Below, piece by piece: positions 30,320-39,296 of a stretch of 64,000 bases of DNA. How positions within the stretch are numbered: the first letter of the stretch is position 1; each line of letters opens with the position of its first letter. The notes beneath the pieces were generated by a model that saw only the letters and a program-made list of their open reading frames with translations, was not told where the DNA came from and did not search any database. Where the stretch lies: positions 1 to 64,000 of the forward strand of contig JADJJK010000032.1 of assembly GCA_016706545.1 (NCBI GenBank), written 5' to 3'. Origin of the DNA: Myxococcales bacterium. GTDB lineage: Bacteria > Myxococcota_A > Polyangia > Haliangiales > Haliangiaceae. The position numbers and the translations under genes were made by a program.

Positions 30320-31758
30320 CTACAGCGGCGCGATCCAGCCGATGACGTCGCCGGTCTGCGAGGCTGGCCCGTAGCCAAGCCCGGCCATCGTCGCCAGGTC
30401 CGCGGTGGTCGAGGTGAGATCTGAGGTCGTCGGATGGCGATACAACCGCAGCGGCACCATGTTCGGCATCGCCTGCGTGGCGTACACGTACCCCTCGTCC
30501 AGGCGCTCGAACTGCGGCGCCACGAAGCGCGGATCCTGGCTCTTTGCCAGGAAGTGGTCCTGCGTCTGCAGGTTGGTGTAGAGCGAGACCGCCACCAGCG
30601 AACTCAGCGGCACACTCAAGGGTGGGATCCGCAGCAAGATCCCATCCGTCCCCGCGTACTCGTACCCTGGCTGCGGCGGCTTCTCCTGATCGACGTTGTG
30701 ATAGCCGCGCACCGTGGTCACCCGATCGACGCCCCCGATCCAGCGCTCCAGGCGAAGCTGGTTGTACTTGCTGGCGAAGAACATCACCGCGCCGTCCTGC
30801 GCGATCAGGTCGTCGATCGTGGTGTCCGAGCAATCGGGCAAGTTGACCACGCACGTGTTGGTGATGATCGGCCAGCGCAGCTTGCCGATGCACGACGCAC
30901 GTCGGTGCCCCGGCGGAAACGCGGTCTCGAAGTAGTAGTCGGTGGTGTTCGGCGGCCACTCGGCGAGCGTGAGCGTCTTGATCTGCGCGCCCGGCCAGAC
31001 CTGATTGACCCCCACGTCGTCGAGAAACGAGATCGAGGTCCCCGTCCGGGTGCTGGTCGCGCCGATGGCGCAGTAGTCCGCGGTGACGCCCTGCATGCAG
31101 GCCTGATGCGCGCCCCACATCGCGCCGGCGCTCGTTAGCCCTGGCGCGTAGCCCCACCGCAGGCACTTCGCCGCTGCCCCGTCCACGCACGCGAGCGTGA
31201 TGCGGCCCGGCGTCGCCAGGTGCGCCCCGGTGCGCGAGATGGCGCCCACCAGCGGCACGGCGTCGTCGCAGACGCGCCGGACCGCGCCGCTGGCGTCCTT
31301 GACGTCAACCTTGTAGTGCGTGGTGTTGAGATCTCCCCAGGCGACCGTGAGGATCGCCCAGTAGGTCCCTACCGCGCTGGGCAGGGTCAAGCCGTTGAAC
31401 GCCGGGGTCGTCCCGGAGAAGGTGCCGTCGCCGCCGACGGACTTGAGCGACGCGGTCCCCACCACCGATACCTGCTGGGCGAACTTGCCGCGGGTGCCGG
31501 TGGTGCGCACGCTGAAGTACTCCGTCGCGGCGGTGTCCGTGTACGGCGCCGCGTCGAGCAACTCCCCCAGGACGTAGCGCCCGTTGGGCTGCTCCTCGTT
31601 GGTGGCGCACGCTGGCGAGTTGGCCCGAGAGCGACACCTGTGACGCCAGCGACGGAGGTGGCGCAGCGTGATCCTGGCGGCGGCAACACCTCGTCCTCTC
31701 CTGCTACGGGGAAACAACCAACAGCTCCGATCCCCGCGAATGCCAAGAAGGCGCGCAT
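30320..31758 (-). CDS. ADYC-domain lipoprotein, one frameshift
   Basis: About 479 residues after restoring one missing base near 31630-31645. The true start (ATG 31758, RBS agagga) lies in a different frame from the body and gives MRAFLAFAGIGAVGC, a lipoprotein signal peptide. The body has YVLGELLDAAPYTD, a YWAILTVAWGD beta stretch and the ADYC motif CMQGVTADYCAIGAT-STRTGT, plus paired cysteines (KCLRWGY, CIGKLRW, DCSD). A C-terminal region (VSLYTNLQTQDHFLAKSQD...EGYVYA...LRLYRH) resembles the DUF5648-type Tyr/His repeat. ADYC proteins are exported, of unknown function, and multiplied in Myxococcota. It is convergent with the kinase gene (14 bp). Confidence 0.75.
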
Positions 31759-31788
31759 AAGTCCTCTTTGTTTGGCCACAGCCACGTA

Positions 31789-31798
31789 TATTGCAATA
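31789..31798 (-). promoter_or_regulatory. AT-rich palindrome / candidate promoter of the ADYC lipoprotein
   Basis: TATTGCAATA, a perfect 10-bp palindrome, 30 bp upstream of the ATG on the minus strand. It sits in cTTGTATtgcaaTATACG, which offers a TATACG box. It stands out in GC-rich DNA. The remaining gap to 32124 (about 325 bp) shows no gene, repeat or hairpin that I can support. Confidence 0.4.
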
Positions 31799-32124
31799 CA
31801 AGCGCCATCGTAACCTCTCAATTCCTGGTTCTGGCGAGGAGTCGTCCTCCTCTCGTCGCAAGAACGGCATGCCGAAACGGCATCTCCAGGTGCCAGTGGG
31901 GGTCCCTGGAAAGGCCGAGCCCACGAGTTGGCCACTCGCACCCCCTGCGTTCGCTCCGAAACCACGCGCCGCGCATGCGTCCCTCCTCGTTTCCATCCAA
32001 GGCCGGCGCGTAGATGACGCCCCGGCTGCCATGCTGTAGGGTTGCCGCCGTGCTCGGCCCCGTGTCCTCGATCCGCGCCACAAGGCCGCGATGCCTCGTC
32101 GGAGCCCCCGGCCCTGGGACCCTC

Positions 32125-32949
32125 ATGACCGATCGCCTGCGGATCAACCGCTTCTTCACCGAGCACGGCGTCTGCTCTCGCCGGGCCGCGGACCGCTACG
32201 TCGAAGCCGGCCGGGTCAGGATCAACGGGGTCCCGGCCAAGCTCGGCGACACCGTCGGCCCAGGCGATGAGGTCACGCTCGATGGCGACCGCATCGGCCA
32301 GGACACCAGGCGCCGGGTGGTGCTGGCGTATCACAAGCCGCCCGGCATCGAGTGTACGAGCGACCCGAGGGTGCCCGACAACATCATCGACGCGGTGAAC
32401 TACCCCGAGCGCATCTTCCACATCGGCCGGCTCGACAAGTTCAGCGAGGGCCTCATCCTGCTCACCAACCGCGGCGAGCTGGTCAACCAGATCTTGCGCG
32501 CCCGTGGCCACCACGAGAAAGAGTACGTGGTCGACGTGGACCTGCCGATCTCGAGCGCCACGCTGGGGCGCATGCGCCACGGCATCGAGATCCTCGGCCG
32601 GATGACCGCGCCGTGTCAGGCAGAGCGCCTGGGTCCGCGCACGCTGCGCATGGTCCTCATCGAGGGCCGCAATCGCCAGATCCGGCGCATGTGTGAGGCC
32701 GAAGGGCTGCGCGTGCGGCGGCTGACGCGGGTCCGGGTGATGAACATCGAGCTGGGGCCGCTGCCCAGAGGCCGCTGGCGCGAACTTGCCCCCCGTGAGC
32801 TGGCGGACCTTGAGCGACGGCTGGCCCGCGCGGAGGCCCGACACGCCGCGCAGGTCCTCAGCCTCCAGGGCGCGGCAGGCCTCGCCAACGGCCCCAACAA
32901 CGCCCCTCCCGGCGACGCCTCTCCCGACGACGACGACGACGACGACTGA
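32125..32949 (+). CDS. 23S rRNA pseudouridine synthase, RluF/RluB-like
   Basis: 274 residues from ATG 32125. The N-terminal S4 RNA-binding domain is LRINRFFTEHGVCSRRAADRYVEAGRVRING. The catalytic domain of the RsuA/RluB/E/F branch carries HIGRLDKFSEGLILLTN, with the catalytic Asp in RLD; most relatives have RLDKxSEGL. The conserved LIEGRNRQIRRMCEAEGL follows. It isomerises a uridine in 23S rRNA; the RluF-type target is the best guess. The C-terminus is an Ala/Pro linker ending in seven consecutive Asp. It is 12 bp upstream of the Mg2+ ATPase gene, possibly co-transcribed. Confidence 0.88.
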   Translation: MTDRLRINRFFTEHGVCSRRAADRYVEAGRVRINGVPAKLGDTVGPGDEVTLDGDRIGQDTRRRVVLAYHKPPGIECTSDPRVPDNIIDAVNYPERIFHIGRLDKFSEGLILLTNRGELVNQILRARGHHEKEYVVDVDLPISSATLGRMRHGIEILGRMTAPCQAERLGPRTLRMVLIEGRNRQIRRMCEAEGLRVRRLTRVRVMNIELGPLPRGRWRELAPRELADLERRLARAEARHAAQVLSLQGAAGLANGPNNAPPGDASPDDDDDDD

Positions 32950-32961
32950 CCCACACTAGCC

Positions 32962-35508
32962 ATGCCCAGCCACGCCCCCGAGCTCCCTTACTGGTCCTTG
33001 CCCGCTGCGGAGGTGATGCGACACCTGGGGGTCGATGAGCGGGGGCTGTCATCCGCCGAGGCGGCGCGACGCCTGGCGCGGTACGGCAAGAACCAGCTCG
33101 ATCGGACCGGCACGACCTCGCGGCTGGCGGTGCTGGCCGCGCAGTTTCGCAGCCCGCTCATTCTCCTCTTGGTGTTCGCCGCGGCCACCTCGGCCGCCAC
33201 CGGCGCGTACCTGGACGCCGCCATCGTGGTCGTCATCGTCAGCGCCGGCGCCGGCATCGGCTACCGTCGCGAGTACGTGGCGCGCAACGCCGTCGCCGCG
33301 CTGGCGGCGAGGATCCACGCGCGAGTCAGCGCCCTGCGCGATGGCGTCGCGACCGCGATCCCCAACACCGAGGTCGTGCCCGGCGATGTCCTCTTGCTGT
33401 CGGCCGGAAGCCTCATCCCGGCCGACCTGCGCCTGCTCCAGGCCACGGATTGCCATGTCAACGAGGCCGTCCTCACCGGGGAGAGCTTCCCGGCCGAGAA
33501 GCGAGCAGATCCCGTCGAGGCCACCGCCCCGCTGGCGGCGCGGAGCTCCTGCGCGTTCCAGGGCTCCAACGTGCGCAGCGGCACCGCGCGTGGCCTGGTG
33601 GTCGCCACCGGCGCGAGCACCCACTACGGCCAGCTCGCCGAGTCCTTGACCCGTCACGTCCCGCTCACCGCCTTCGAGCACGCGCTGCGCCAGTTCGGAG
33701 CCTTGCTCACCACCGCCATGCTGGTGGTGGTGCTGGTGGTGTTCGCGGTCAACGTCATCGTCGGTCGACCGCCGGTGGACACCTTGCTGTTCTCCATCGC
33801 GCTCGCCGTCGGCCTGTCCCCCGAGCTCCTGCCCGCCATCCTCGCCATCAACCTGGGCCGGGGCAGCCAGAACCTGGCGCGCCGCGGCGTGCTGGTGCGC
33901 CGGCTCTCGGCCATCGAGAACCTCGGCAGCATGGACATCCTTTGCACCGACAAGACCGGCACGCTGACCGAGGGCGTGGTGGCGCTCGACGGAGCCTGGG
34001 ACGCGCGCGGGGAGCGCTCACCCAGCACCCTGGCGATGGCCCGCGCCAACGCCGCGCTGCAGACCGGGCTCGCCAATCCGCTGGACCAGGCGATCTTGCA
34101 GAGCCCCCGGCCCGAAGCCGGCCGCCAGGCCGAGGCCGAAGCCGAAGCCGATCTGCTGGCCGCGCAGAAGCTCGGCGAGATCCCCTACGACTTCATCCGC
34201 AAGCGGCTGAGCGTGGTCCTGCGCGACCGCAGCGGGATCCGCCTGCTCACCAAGGGCGCCTTCGAGGGCGTGCTGGAGGCGTGCGACTACGATCAAGACG
34301 GCAACCAGCTCACCGCGCAGGCCCGCGCCGAGCTGCGGCAGCGCTACACCGCGTGGACCGCCGCTGGCGTGCGTGTGCTCGCGGTCGCGCAGCGGCGACT
34401 GACCGAGGATGAGCCGCGCGATCGCGGCGCCGAGCGTGGCCTGACGTTCGCCGGCTTTCTCACCTTCATCGATCGGCCCAAGGCCGACGTGGCGGCCACC
34501 ATCGTGAGCCTGGCCGCGCTCGGCGTCACCATCAAGCTCATCACCGGGGACAGCGAGCTGGTGGCGCGTCACGTCGCGACCGCCGTCGGGCTGCCGGTGC
34601 GCGACGTGCTCACCGGCCGGGACCTCGACGACCTGCACGACGACGCCCTGCGCGCCGCGGCGGAGACCTGCGACCTCTTCGCCGAGGTCGATCCAAACCA
34701 GAAGCAGCGCATCATCACCGCCCTGCGGCTGCGCGGCCACGTCGTCGGCTTCCTCGGTGATGGCGTCAACGACGCCCCGGCCATGCACGCAGCCGACACC
34801 GGCATCTCTGTCGACTCCGCGGTGGAGGTCGCCAAGGAGGCGGCGGACTTCGTCCTCCTCGAGCACGACCTCGACGTCATCCGCGGCGGCATCGAGGAGG
34901 GTCGCCGCACCTTCGCCAACACGATGAAGTACGTGCTCACCACCACCAGCGCCAACCTGGGCAACATGATCAGCATGGCCGCGGCGTCCCTGGTGTTGCC
35001 ATTTCTGCCGCTGACCGCGGGCCAGATCTTGCTCAACAACCTGCTCTCGGACATCCCCGCGGTCGGCATCGCTGATGATCGCGTCGACCCGGAGGCGGTG
35101 GCCAAGCCCCGGCGCTGGGACCAGCGCGCGGTCGCCCGGTTCATGCTCCAGTTCGGCCTGCTCAGCTCGGTGTTCGACATCCTCACGTTCGTCGTGCTGC
35201 GCGTGGGGTTCGGCGCCGACGCGGCGCTGTTTCGCACCGGATGGTTCGTCGAGTCGCTGCTCACCGAGCTGGTGATCGCGCTCGTGGTCCGCACCCGCCG
35301 CCCCGCGTACGCCAGCCGGCCCGGCCGCATCCTGCTCATCTCCACCGCGGTCCTCCTCCCGGTGTCCCTGGCGATCCCGTACCTCCCCGGCGCAGCCCAC
35401 CTCGGCTTCGTCGCACCGCCCCTGTCCTTGCCCCCCGTCCTGATCGCGATCACCGCGCTCTACGTCCTCGCGGCCGAGCTGCTCAAACGACACAGCGCAG
35501 CATTGTGA
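32962..35508 (+). CDS. mgtA: P-type Mg2+-transporting ATPase
   Basis: 848-residue P3B-type ATPase importing Mg2+ across the inner membrane. The N-terminal cation-ATPase domain is followed by membrane pairs. The actuator loop has VNEAVLTGESFPAEK. The phosphorylation site is CTDKTGTLTEG, with Asp330. The nucleotide domain has TKGAFEGVLEACD. The hinge reads FLGDGVNDAPAMHAADTGISVDSAVEVAKEAADFVLLEHDL. The long VLTTTSANLGNMISMAAASLVLPFLPL segment and LLNNLLSDIPAVGIADD are hallmarks of MgtA/MgtB. Length is slightly below the enterobacterial enzymes (about 900). No leader-type regulatory sequence is seen, since only 12 bp separate it from the preceding gene. Confidence 0.92.
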   Translation: MPSHAPELPYWSLPAAEVMRHLGVDERGLSSAEAARRLARYGKNQLDRTGTTSRLAVLAAQFRSPLILLLVFAAATSAATGAYLDAAIVVVIVSAGAGIGYRREYVARNAVAALAARIHARVSALRDGVATAIPNTEVVPGDVLLLSAGSLIPADLRLLQATDCHVNEAVLTGESFPAEKRADPVEATAPLAARSSCAFQGSNVRSGTARGLVVATGASTHYGQLAESLTRHVPLTAFEHALRQFGALLTTAMLVVVLVVFAVNVIVGRPPVDTLLFSIALAVGLSPELLPAILAINLGRGSQNLARRGVLVRRLSAIENLGSMDILCTDKTGTLTEGVVALDGAWDARGERSPSTLAMARANAALQTGLANPLDQAILQSPRPEAGRQAEAEAEADLLAAQKLGEIPYDFIRKRLSVVLRDRSGIRLLTKGAFEGVLEACDYDQDGNQLTAQARAELRQRYTAWTAAGVRVLAVAQRRLTEDEPRDRGAERGLTFAGFLTFIDRPKADVAATIVSLAALGVTIKLITGDSELVARHVATAVGLPVRDVLTGRDLDDLHDDALRAAAETCDLFAEVDPNQKQRIITALRLRGHVVGFLGDGVNDAPAMHAADTGISVDSAVEVAKEAADFVLLEHDLDVIRGGIEEGRRTFANTMKYVLTTTSANLGNMISMAAASLVLPFLPLTAGQILLNNLLSDIPAVGIADDRVDPEAVAKPRRWDQRAVARFMLQFGLLSSVFDILTFVVLRVGFGADAALFRTGWFVESLLTELVIALVVRTRRPAYASRPGRILLISTAVLLPVSLAIPYLPGAAHLGFVAPPLSLPPVLIAITALYVLAAELLKRHSAAL

Positions 35509-35688
35509 GCGCCGTGAGCCGCGCGCGAGCAACCCTCGGCGAGCGGTAGACCCGATTACGCCTCCACCCGGTGGCGCAGAAACTGCGGCCCTGGCAGCCA
35601 AGACGCAAGGACCGCGCGCGCGCAGCACGCCTGCCCCTGGCGACGCCAGCCTGTGCTGTCCGGAATGCCAAGTGCATCACCTGCCACC

Positions 35689-36132
35689 ATGACGACTATC
35701 TCCCGCATCCTGGTGCCCACGGACTTCTCCGACTGCGCGACCCGCGCGCTCGAGTATGCGATCGAGCTAGCCTCCAAGCTGTCGGCGACGATCGTCCTTG
35801 CCCATGTGTTTCTGCCCCCCATCGTCTACATGCCCGACGGCATCTGGGCGCTGCCCGAGGGCGCCCCCAACGTCCACGACAAGCTGCTGGAGGCGCTCGA
35901 CAAGCTCGCGGCGCAGACCCGGGTCGCCAGCTCGCGCCCGGTCGAGACCACCCTCGTCGAGGGCGATCCGGCCAAGGAGATCGTCAAGGCCGCCACCCAC
36001 CAGGCCTGCGATCTCATCGTCATCGGCACCCATGGCCGCAGCGGCCTGTCGCACCTGGTCCTTGGCTCGGTCGCGGAGAAGGTCGTGCAGCACGCGACCT
36101 GTCCGGTCCTGAGCGTGGCCCTGCGCAAGTAG
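35689..36132 (+). CDS. universal stress protein (UspA family)
   Basis: 147 residues from ATG 35689. Typical single Usp domain: RILVPTDFSDCATRALEYA at the N-terminus, and the C-terminal ATP-binding motif DLIVIGTHGRSGLSHLVLGSVAEKVVQHATCPVL (G-2x-G-9x-G-S). Cytoplasmic. It is followed 32 bp later by a hibernation-factor gene on the same strand, a pairing that suggests joint stress or stationary-phase expression. Confidence 0.9.
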   Translation: MTTISRILVPTDFSDCATRALEYAIELASKLSATIVLAHVFLPPIVYMPDGIWALPEGAPNVHDKLLEALDKLAAQTRVASSRPVETTLVEGDPAKEIVKAATHQACDLIVIGTHGRSGLSHLVLGSVAEKVVQHATCPVLSVALRK

Positions 36133-36164
36133 GCCCGCGCGGCGGCCCGCGTCTGGCGCGCCGT

Positions 36165-36554
36165 ATGCACCTTCCGAGAGCTGTGCCATTCCAAACCCAC
36201 GTCACGTTCCGGAACATGGAATCCAGCGACGCTCTCTCTGCCCGCATCAGCGAGCATGCGGCCAAGCTTGCACAGTTCTACGACGGCATCACCCGCTGCG
36301 ACGTGCTGGTCGAGATCCCCCACCGCCACAAAGCCGCCGGGCGGCTCTTTCACGTCCGGGTTCACCTGCACCTCAAGGGTGCAGACCTCATCGTCTCGCG
36401 AGATCCGGGGATCGAGGACACCCACGAAGACCCGTATCTCGCGGTCCGCGACGCCTTCGTGACCGCCCGCCGCCAGGTGCAGAACGTCGTGGAGCGACTG
36501 CGCGGCGAGGTCAAGCTCCACGAGGCCGAGGCCGAGGCCGCCCAGGCCACCTGA
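36165..36554 (+). CDS. ribosome hibernation promoting factor / RaiA-family protein
   Basis: 129 residues from ATG 36165. Single HPF/RaiA (S30AE) domain: PFQTHVTFRNMESSDALSARISEHAAKLAQFY at the start, a central DVLVEIPHRHKAAGRLFHVRVHLHLKG strand pair, and DPYLAVRDAFVTARRQVQNVVER. The family binds the 30S decoding region in resting cells and blocks translation. This is the short form without a dimerising C-terminal domain; the tail is Glu/Ala rich. Confidence 0.85.
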   Translation: MHLPRAVPFQTHVTFRNMESSDALSARISEHAAKLAQFYDGITRCDVLVEIPHRHKAAGRLFHVRVHLHLKGADLIVSRDPGIEDTHEDPYLAVRDAFVTARRQVQNVVERLRGEVKLHEAEAEAAQAT

Positions 36555-36674
36555 CCTGGGGCCGCCCGCCCCAATGGTAGCGCCCGCTGCCACTGCCTGG
36601 CGGTCAGAGACTCGCAGTCGGACCACCAAAGCGCTGCGCTGGCGCTGCCGCCGCGGCGCCAACCGTGACACCAT

Positions 36675-37369
36675 GTGGTGGTGCCCCCAGCTCGCGTGAA
36701 GCCTCGTGGACGCAAGGTCGCGACTGCCACCAAGCAGCGTACCGCCGCTGCAACTTCCCCGGCCAAGCGCCAAAGGTCGTCGGCCGCCGGCCGCCGCCAA
36801 GGTCGCTGCGGCAAAGCCCGCCGCCGCAAAGCCCGCCGCCGCAAAGCTCGCTGCCGCAAAGCCCGCCGCGGTAAAGCCCGCCGCCGCAAAGCTCGCTGCC
36901 GGCAAGCCCGCCGCCGGCAAGCCCGCCGCCGGCAAGCCCGCCACGCTAAAGCCGCCGCCAAGCCGCGGGCCAAGAAGCCCGTTGCCCAGCGCACACCAGC
37001 GGCGCGCGCGGATTTCGGCAAGCCGATCACCAACTTCTTCGCTCGCCAGCCGGCGCGGCTGCGGCCCGTCTTGCAGGAGCTGCGGGTCCTCGTGGAGGAG
37101 AGCGCGCCCGACGCCACCGCTTCGATCAAGTGGGGCATGCCCTTCTACGAGATCGCCGGCACCATGATGTGCGCGATCGGCGCTCACAAGGCCCACGTCA
37201 ACCTGATCTTGCCGGGCCCCCCCGGCACCTACGCAGATCCGCAAGGCCTGCTGCGAGGCGACGGCAAGACCGGCCGGCACCTGCGCGTGGTGTCGGTGGA
37301 AGAGGTCCCGACGCCGCGGTCCGTGGATGGCTGCGCACCGCGGCCACCCGCGCGCGCTCCCACGACTGA
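36675..37369 (+). CDS. DUF1801-domain protein with histone-H1-like Lys/Ala/Pro tail, three frameshifts
   Basis: The N-terminal part (GTG 36675) is basic. From about 36785 to 36950 only a second frame makes sense, giving a run of AAAKPAAAK-type repeats as in histone-H1-like bacterial proteins. The DUF1801 domain then resumes in the first frame (FGKPITNFFARQPARLRPVLQELRVLV...ASIKWGMPFYEIAGTMMCAIGAHKAHVNL). The end (GGRGPDAAVRGWLRTAATRARSHD) lies in a third frame after a break near 37310. With these shifts the span is exactly 232 codons. DUF1801 is a YdhG-like fold of unknown function; the basic tail suggests nucleic-acid association (inference). Confidence 0.6.
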
Positions 37370-37483
37370 GCCCGTCCGTCGCTGGGCGTCGCTGGGCGTC
37401 GCTGGGCGTCGCGTCGCCGCGCCCCGAGGTCCCCAAGGTCTCCGAGCGCTGGCGCGACGACCTGCCCGTGCTACGTCTTGCGA

Positions 37484-38596
37484 ATGCGCCGCGGGCCGCT
37501 CATCACGCGCTCTGATGGCGCCCCGTCTCCGGCGCCGCAGCAGCTCCCGTCGGCGGCGGCGCCGTCGCCGTCTCCGTCTCCGGCGCCGCAGCAGCTCCCG
37601 TCGCCTGGCCGCTGGCTGCCCCCGGCGCTGACCCTGCCGCTCCTTTCCCTCGCGGCCGCCTGCAGCGACCAAGAGCCGGCGCCGACACCGCCGCCTGCGA
37701 GCTGCGAAGACGCCACCCCGTGGGCCAGCGCGCCGCGGCTGCCGCTTGGCGCCACCCAGGAGACCGCCACCGTGGCGCTCGACGGTAAGGTGGTGGTGAT
37801 CGGTGGATTCAGCGGCTCCCAGGGCGTCCTCGCGGCGGTGCAGGTGTTCGATGTCGCGTCTTGCACGTGGTCCATGGGCCCGCCGCTGCCGAGCCCCTTG
37901 CACCACGCCAACGCCGCGGTGGTGGGCGACACGATCTATGTCCTCGGCTCGCTCATCGAGTCCGAGTTCATCGCCGCTGGCTCTGCCTGGGCGTGGGCGC
38001 CCGCGCGGAGCGCCGCGTGGACCGCCCTGCCCGCCATGCCTGCCGGCACCGAGCGAGGCTCTGCCGCCGTCGGCGCCATCGGTGACCAGATCTACCTGGC
38101 AGGTGGCCTGCGCGGCGACGCGCTGGCCACGCTGTCTTCCTATCATGTGGGCACCGGCGCGTGGACCGAGCTACCGCCCCTTCCCGTCGAGCGCGATCAC
38201 GCCTGCGGCGCCGCGGTGGCCGGCAAGCTCTACGTGATCGGCGGCCGACGACGCACGCTCGGCAGCATCTCCGGCGCCGTGTACGAGTACACCCCAGGCG
38301 GCGCCTGGCGCCAGCGCGCCACCATGCCCACGCCCCGGGCTGGCGTCGCCTGCGGCGTCGTCGGAGGCCGCGTCGTCGTCGTCGGAGGCGAAGGCAACGC
38401 CGCCAGCACCAGCGGCACGTTCCCGCAGGTCGAGGCCTATGATCCCGCGGCCGACACCTGGCATCCCCTGCCCGACATGAAGTCGCCGCGCCACGGCATG
38501 GCCGCCGCCGCGATCGGCCCCCGCCTCTACGTCCCCGGCGGCGCCACCCGCGCAGGGTTCGCCGCCACCGCGACCTTCGACATCCTGACCCCGTAG
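37484..38596 (+). CDS. kelch-repeat lipoprotein
   Basis: 370 residues from ATG 37484 (a TTG at 37478 is also possible; no clear RBS). The N-terminus carries a duplicated PSPAPQQLPS stretch, then a lipoprotein-like signal LTLPLLSLAAAC. The mature part has five to six kelch blades, seen as GGF/GGL/GGR/GGE motifs about 50 residues apart with W....P.P. spacing (KVVVIGGFSGSQGV, KLYVIGGRR, RVVVVGGEGN, RLYVPGGATR). It probably folds as a beta-propeller at the cell surface or in the periplasm. The ligand is unknown. A hairpin follows 50 bp after the stop. Confidence 0.78.
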   Translation: MRRGPLITRSDGAPSPAPQQLPSAAAPSPSPSPAPQQLPSPGRWLPPALTLPLLSLAAACSDQEPAPTPPPASCEDATPWASAPRLPLGATQETATVALDGKVVVIGGFSGSQGVLAAVQVFDVASCTWSMGPPLPSPLHHANAAVVGDTIYVLGSLIESEFIAAGSAWAWAPARSAAWTALPAMPAGTERGSAAVGAIGDQIYLAGGLRGDALATLSSYHVGTGAWTELPPLPVERDHACGAAVAGKLYVIGGRRRTLGSISGAVYEYTPGGAWRQRATMPTPRAGVACGVVGGRVVVVGGEGNAASTSGTFPQVEAYDPAADTWHPLPDMKSPRHGMAAAAIGPRLYVPGGATRAGFAATATFDILTP

Positions 38597-38645
38597 CTCA
38601 CGCCCTCTCTCGAACGAGGATCGAGCTCACGGGCGCAGGCTCGAG

Positions 38646-38670
38646 CTCACGGGCGCAGGCAGCCCGTGAG
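38646..38670 (+). terminator. hairpin downstream of the kelch gene
   Basis: CTCACGGGC / GCCCGTGAG, a 9-bp perfect stem with loop gcaggca. It lies within two tandem tcgagctcacgggcgcaggc copies. No T run follows. It is the last feature before the left island boundary. Confidence 0.45.
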
Positions 38671-38775
38671 CCAGGGCCCCAGGCGACATCGCCCTCCGCT
38701 CACCCAGCGCGATACACAATCTCGTGTGACGACGGTTGCAACACAACAATCATGCACACAACAACACACCCAACA

Positions 38776-38892
38776 GCATGTTGAAGGTGAACGGCAGCGA
38801 CGCCCTCGCGTGCGCCGGTGAACCAAGAAAAAGGCTCTCGACCTTTCTGGGTCGAGAGCCTGGTGCGAACGGGGGGACTCGAACCCCCACGG
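38776..38892. repeat. left copy of the 117-bp direct repeat (attachment-site-like), with tRNA-Leu 3' fragment and terminator
   Basis: Identical to 50824-50940 with an offset of 12,048 bp; the flanking bases differ on both sides. Positions 38861-38892 are the tRNA-Leu T-arm, acceptor strand and CCA (minus strand). Positions 38828-38860 are a copy of the tRNA terminator. After 38892 the sequence diverges, so no functional tRNA remains here. From 38893 to 39296 (about 400 bp) I find no supportable gene; no integrase remnant is recognisable. Confidence 0.85.
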
Positions 38893-39296
38893 GCCAGTGA
38901 GAAAACCACAACCGAGTCGAGACCTTGCAATGATCACGACACGTTGCGCGGTGCCCGAGTCCCTCCTGCTCCCTCCAGCTCCCCACCTGTACCGCCGCTC
39001 GTGGCAGCCGCGTGGCAGCAGGATTTGGCGCTGATTGTGAGTCCCGAGGCAATGGGGCCGAAGGCGCGGCGGTATGCGGGCATCGCCCACAAGGGGAGGG
39101 CGGCTTGTCAGGGTGCGTGCTTCCTTGCCTGTGGCCCACAGGCCAAGAGTGCGCAGCGTGATGCGGCCTTTCCGCTGGCGCCGCCACGGCCTGCTCGACC
39201 TCGACGACACCCCGAGCCAGCGAGTTAGCTTACACCCAACGCATCTGCGCCGCGCTGGACTTGGCGCACAGACGCGCATACGCTCTCAAGCGGGGC

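Noticed and set aside
38861..38945. Second tRNA-Leu at the left repeat
   Set aside because: Only the T-arm, acceptor 3' strand and CCA are present; the sequence beyond 38892 cannot form the D-arm or anticodon arm.
38818..39228. Open frame over the left repeat and adjacent DNA
   Set aside because: Its first 26 residues come from the duplicated tRNA/terminator DNA; no family sense follows.
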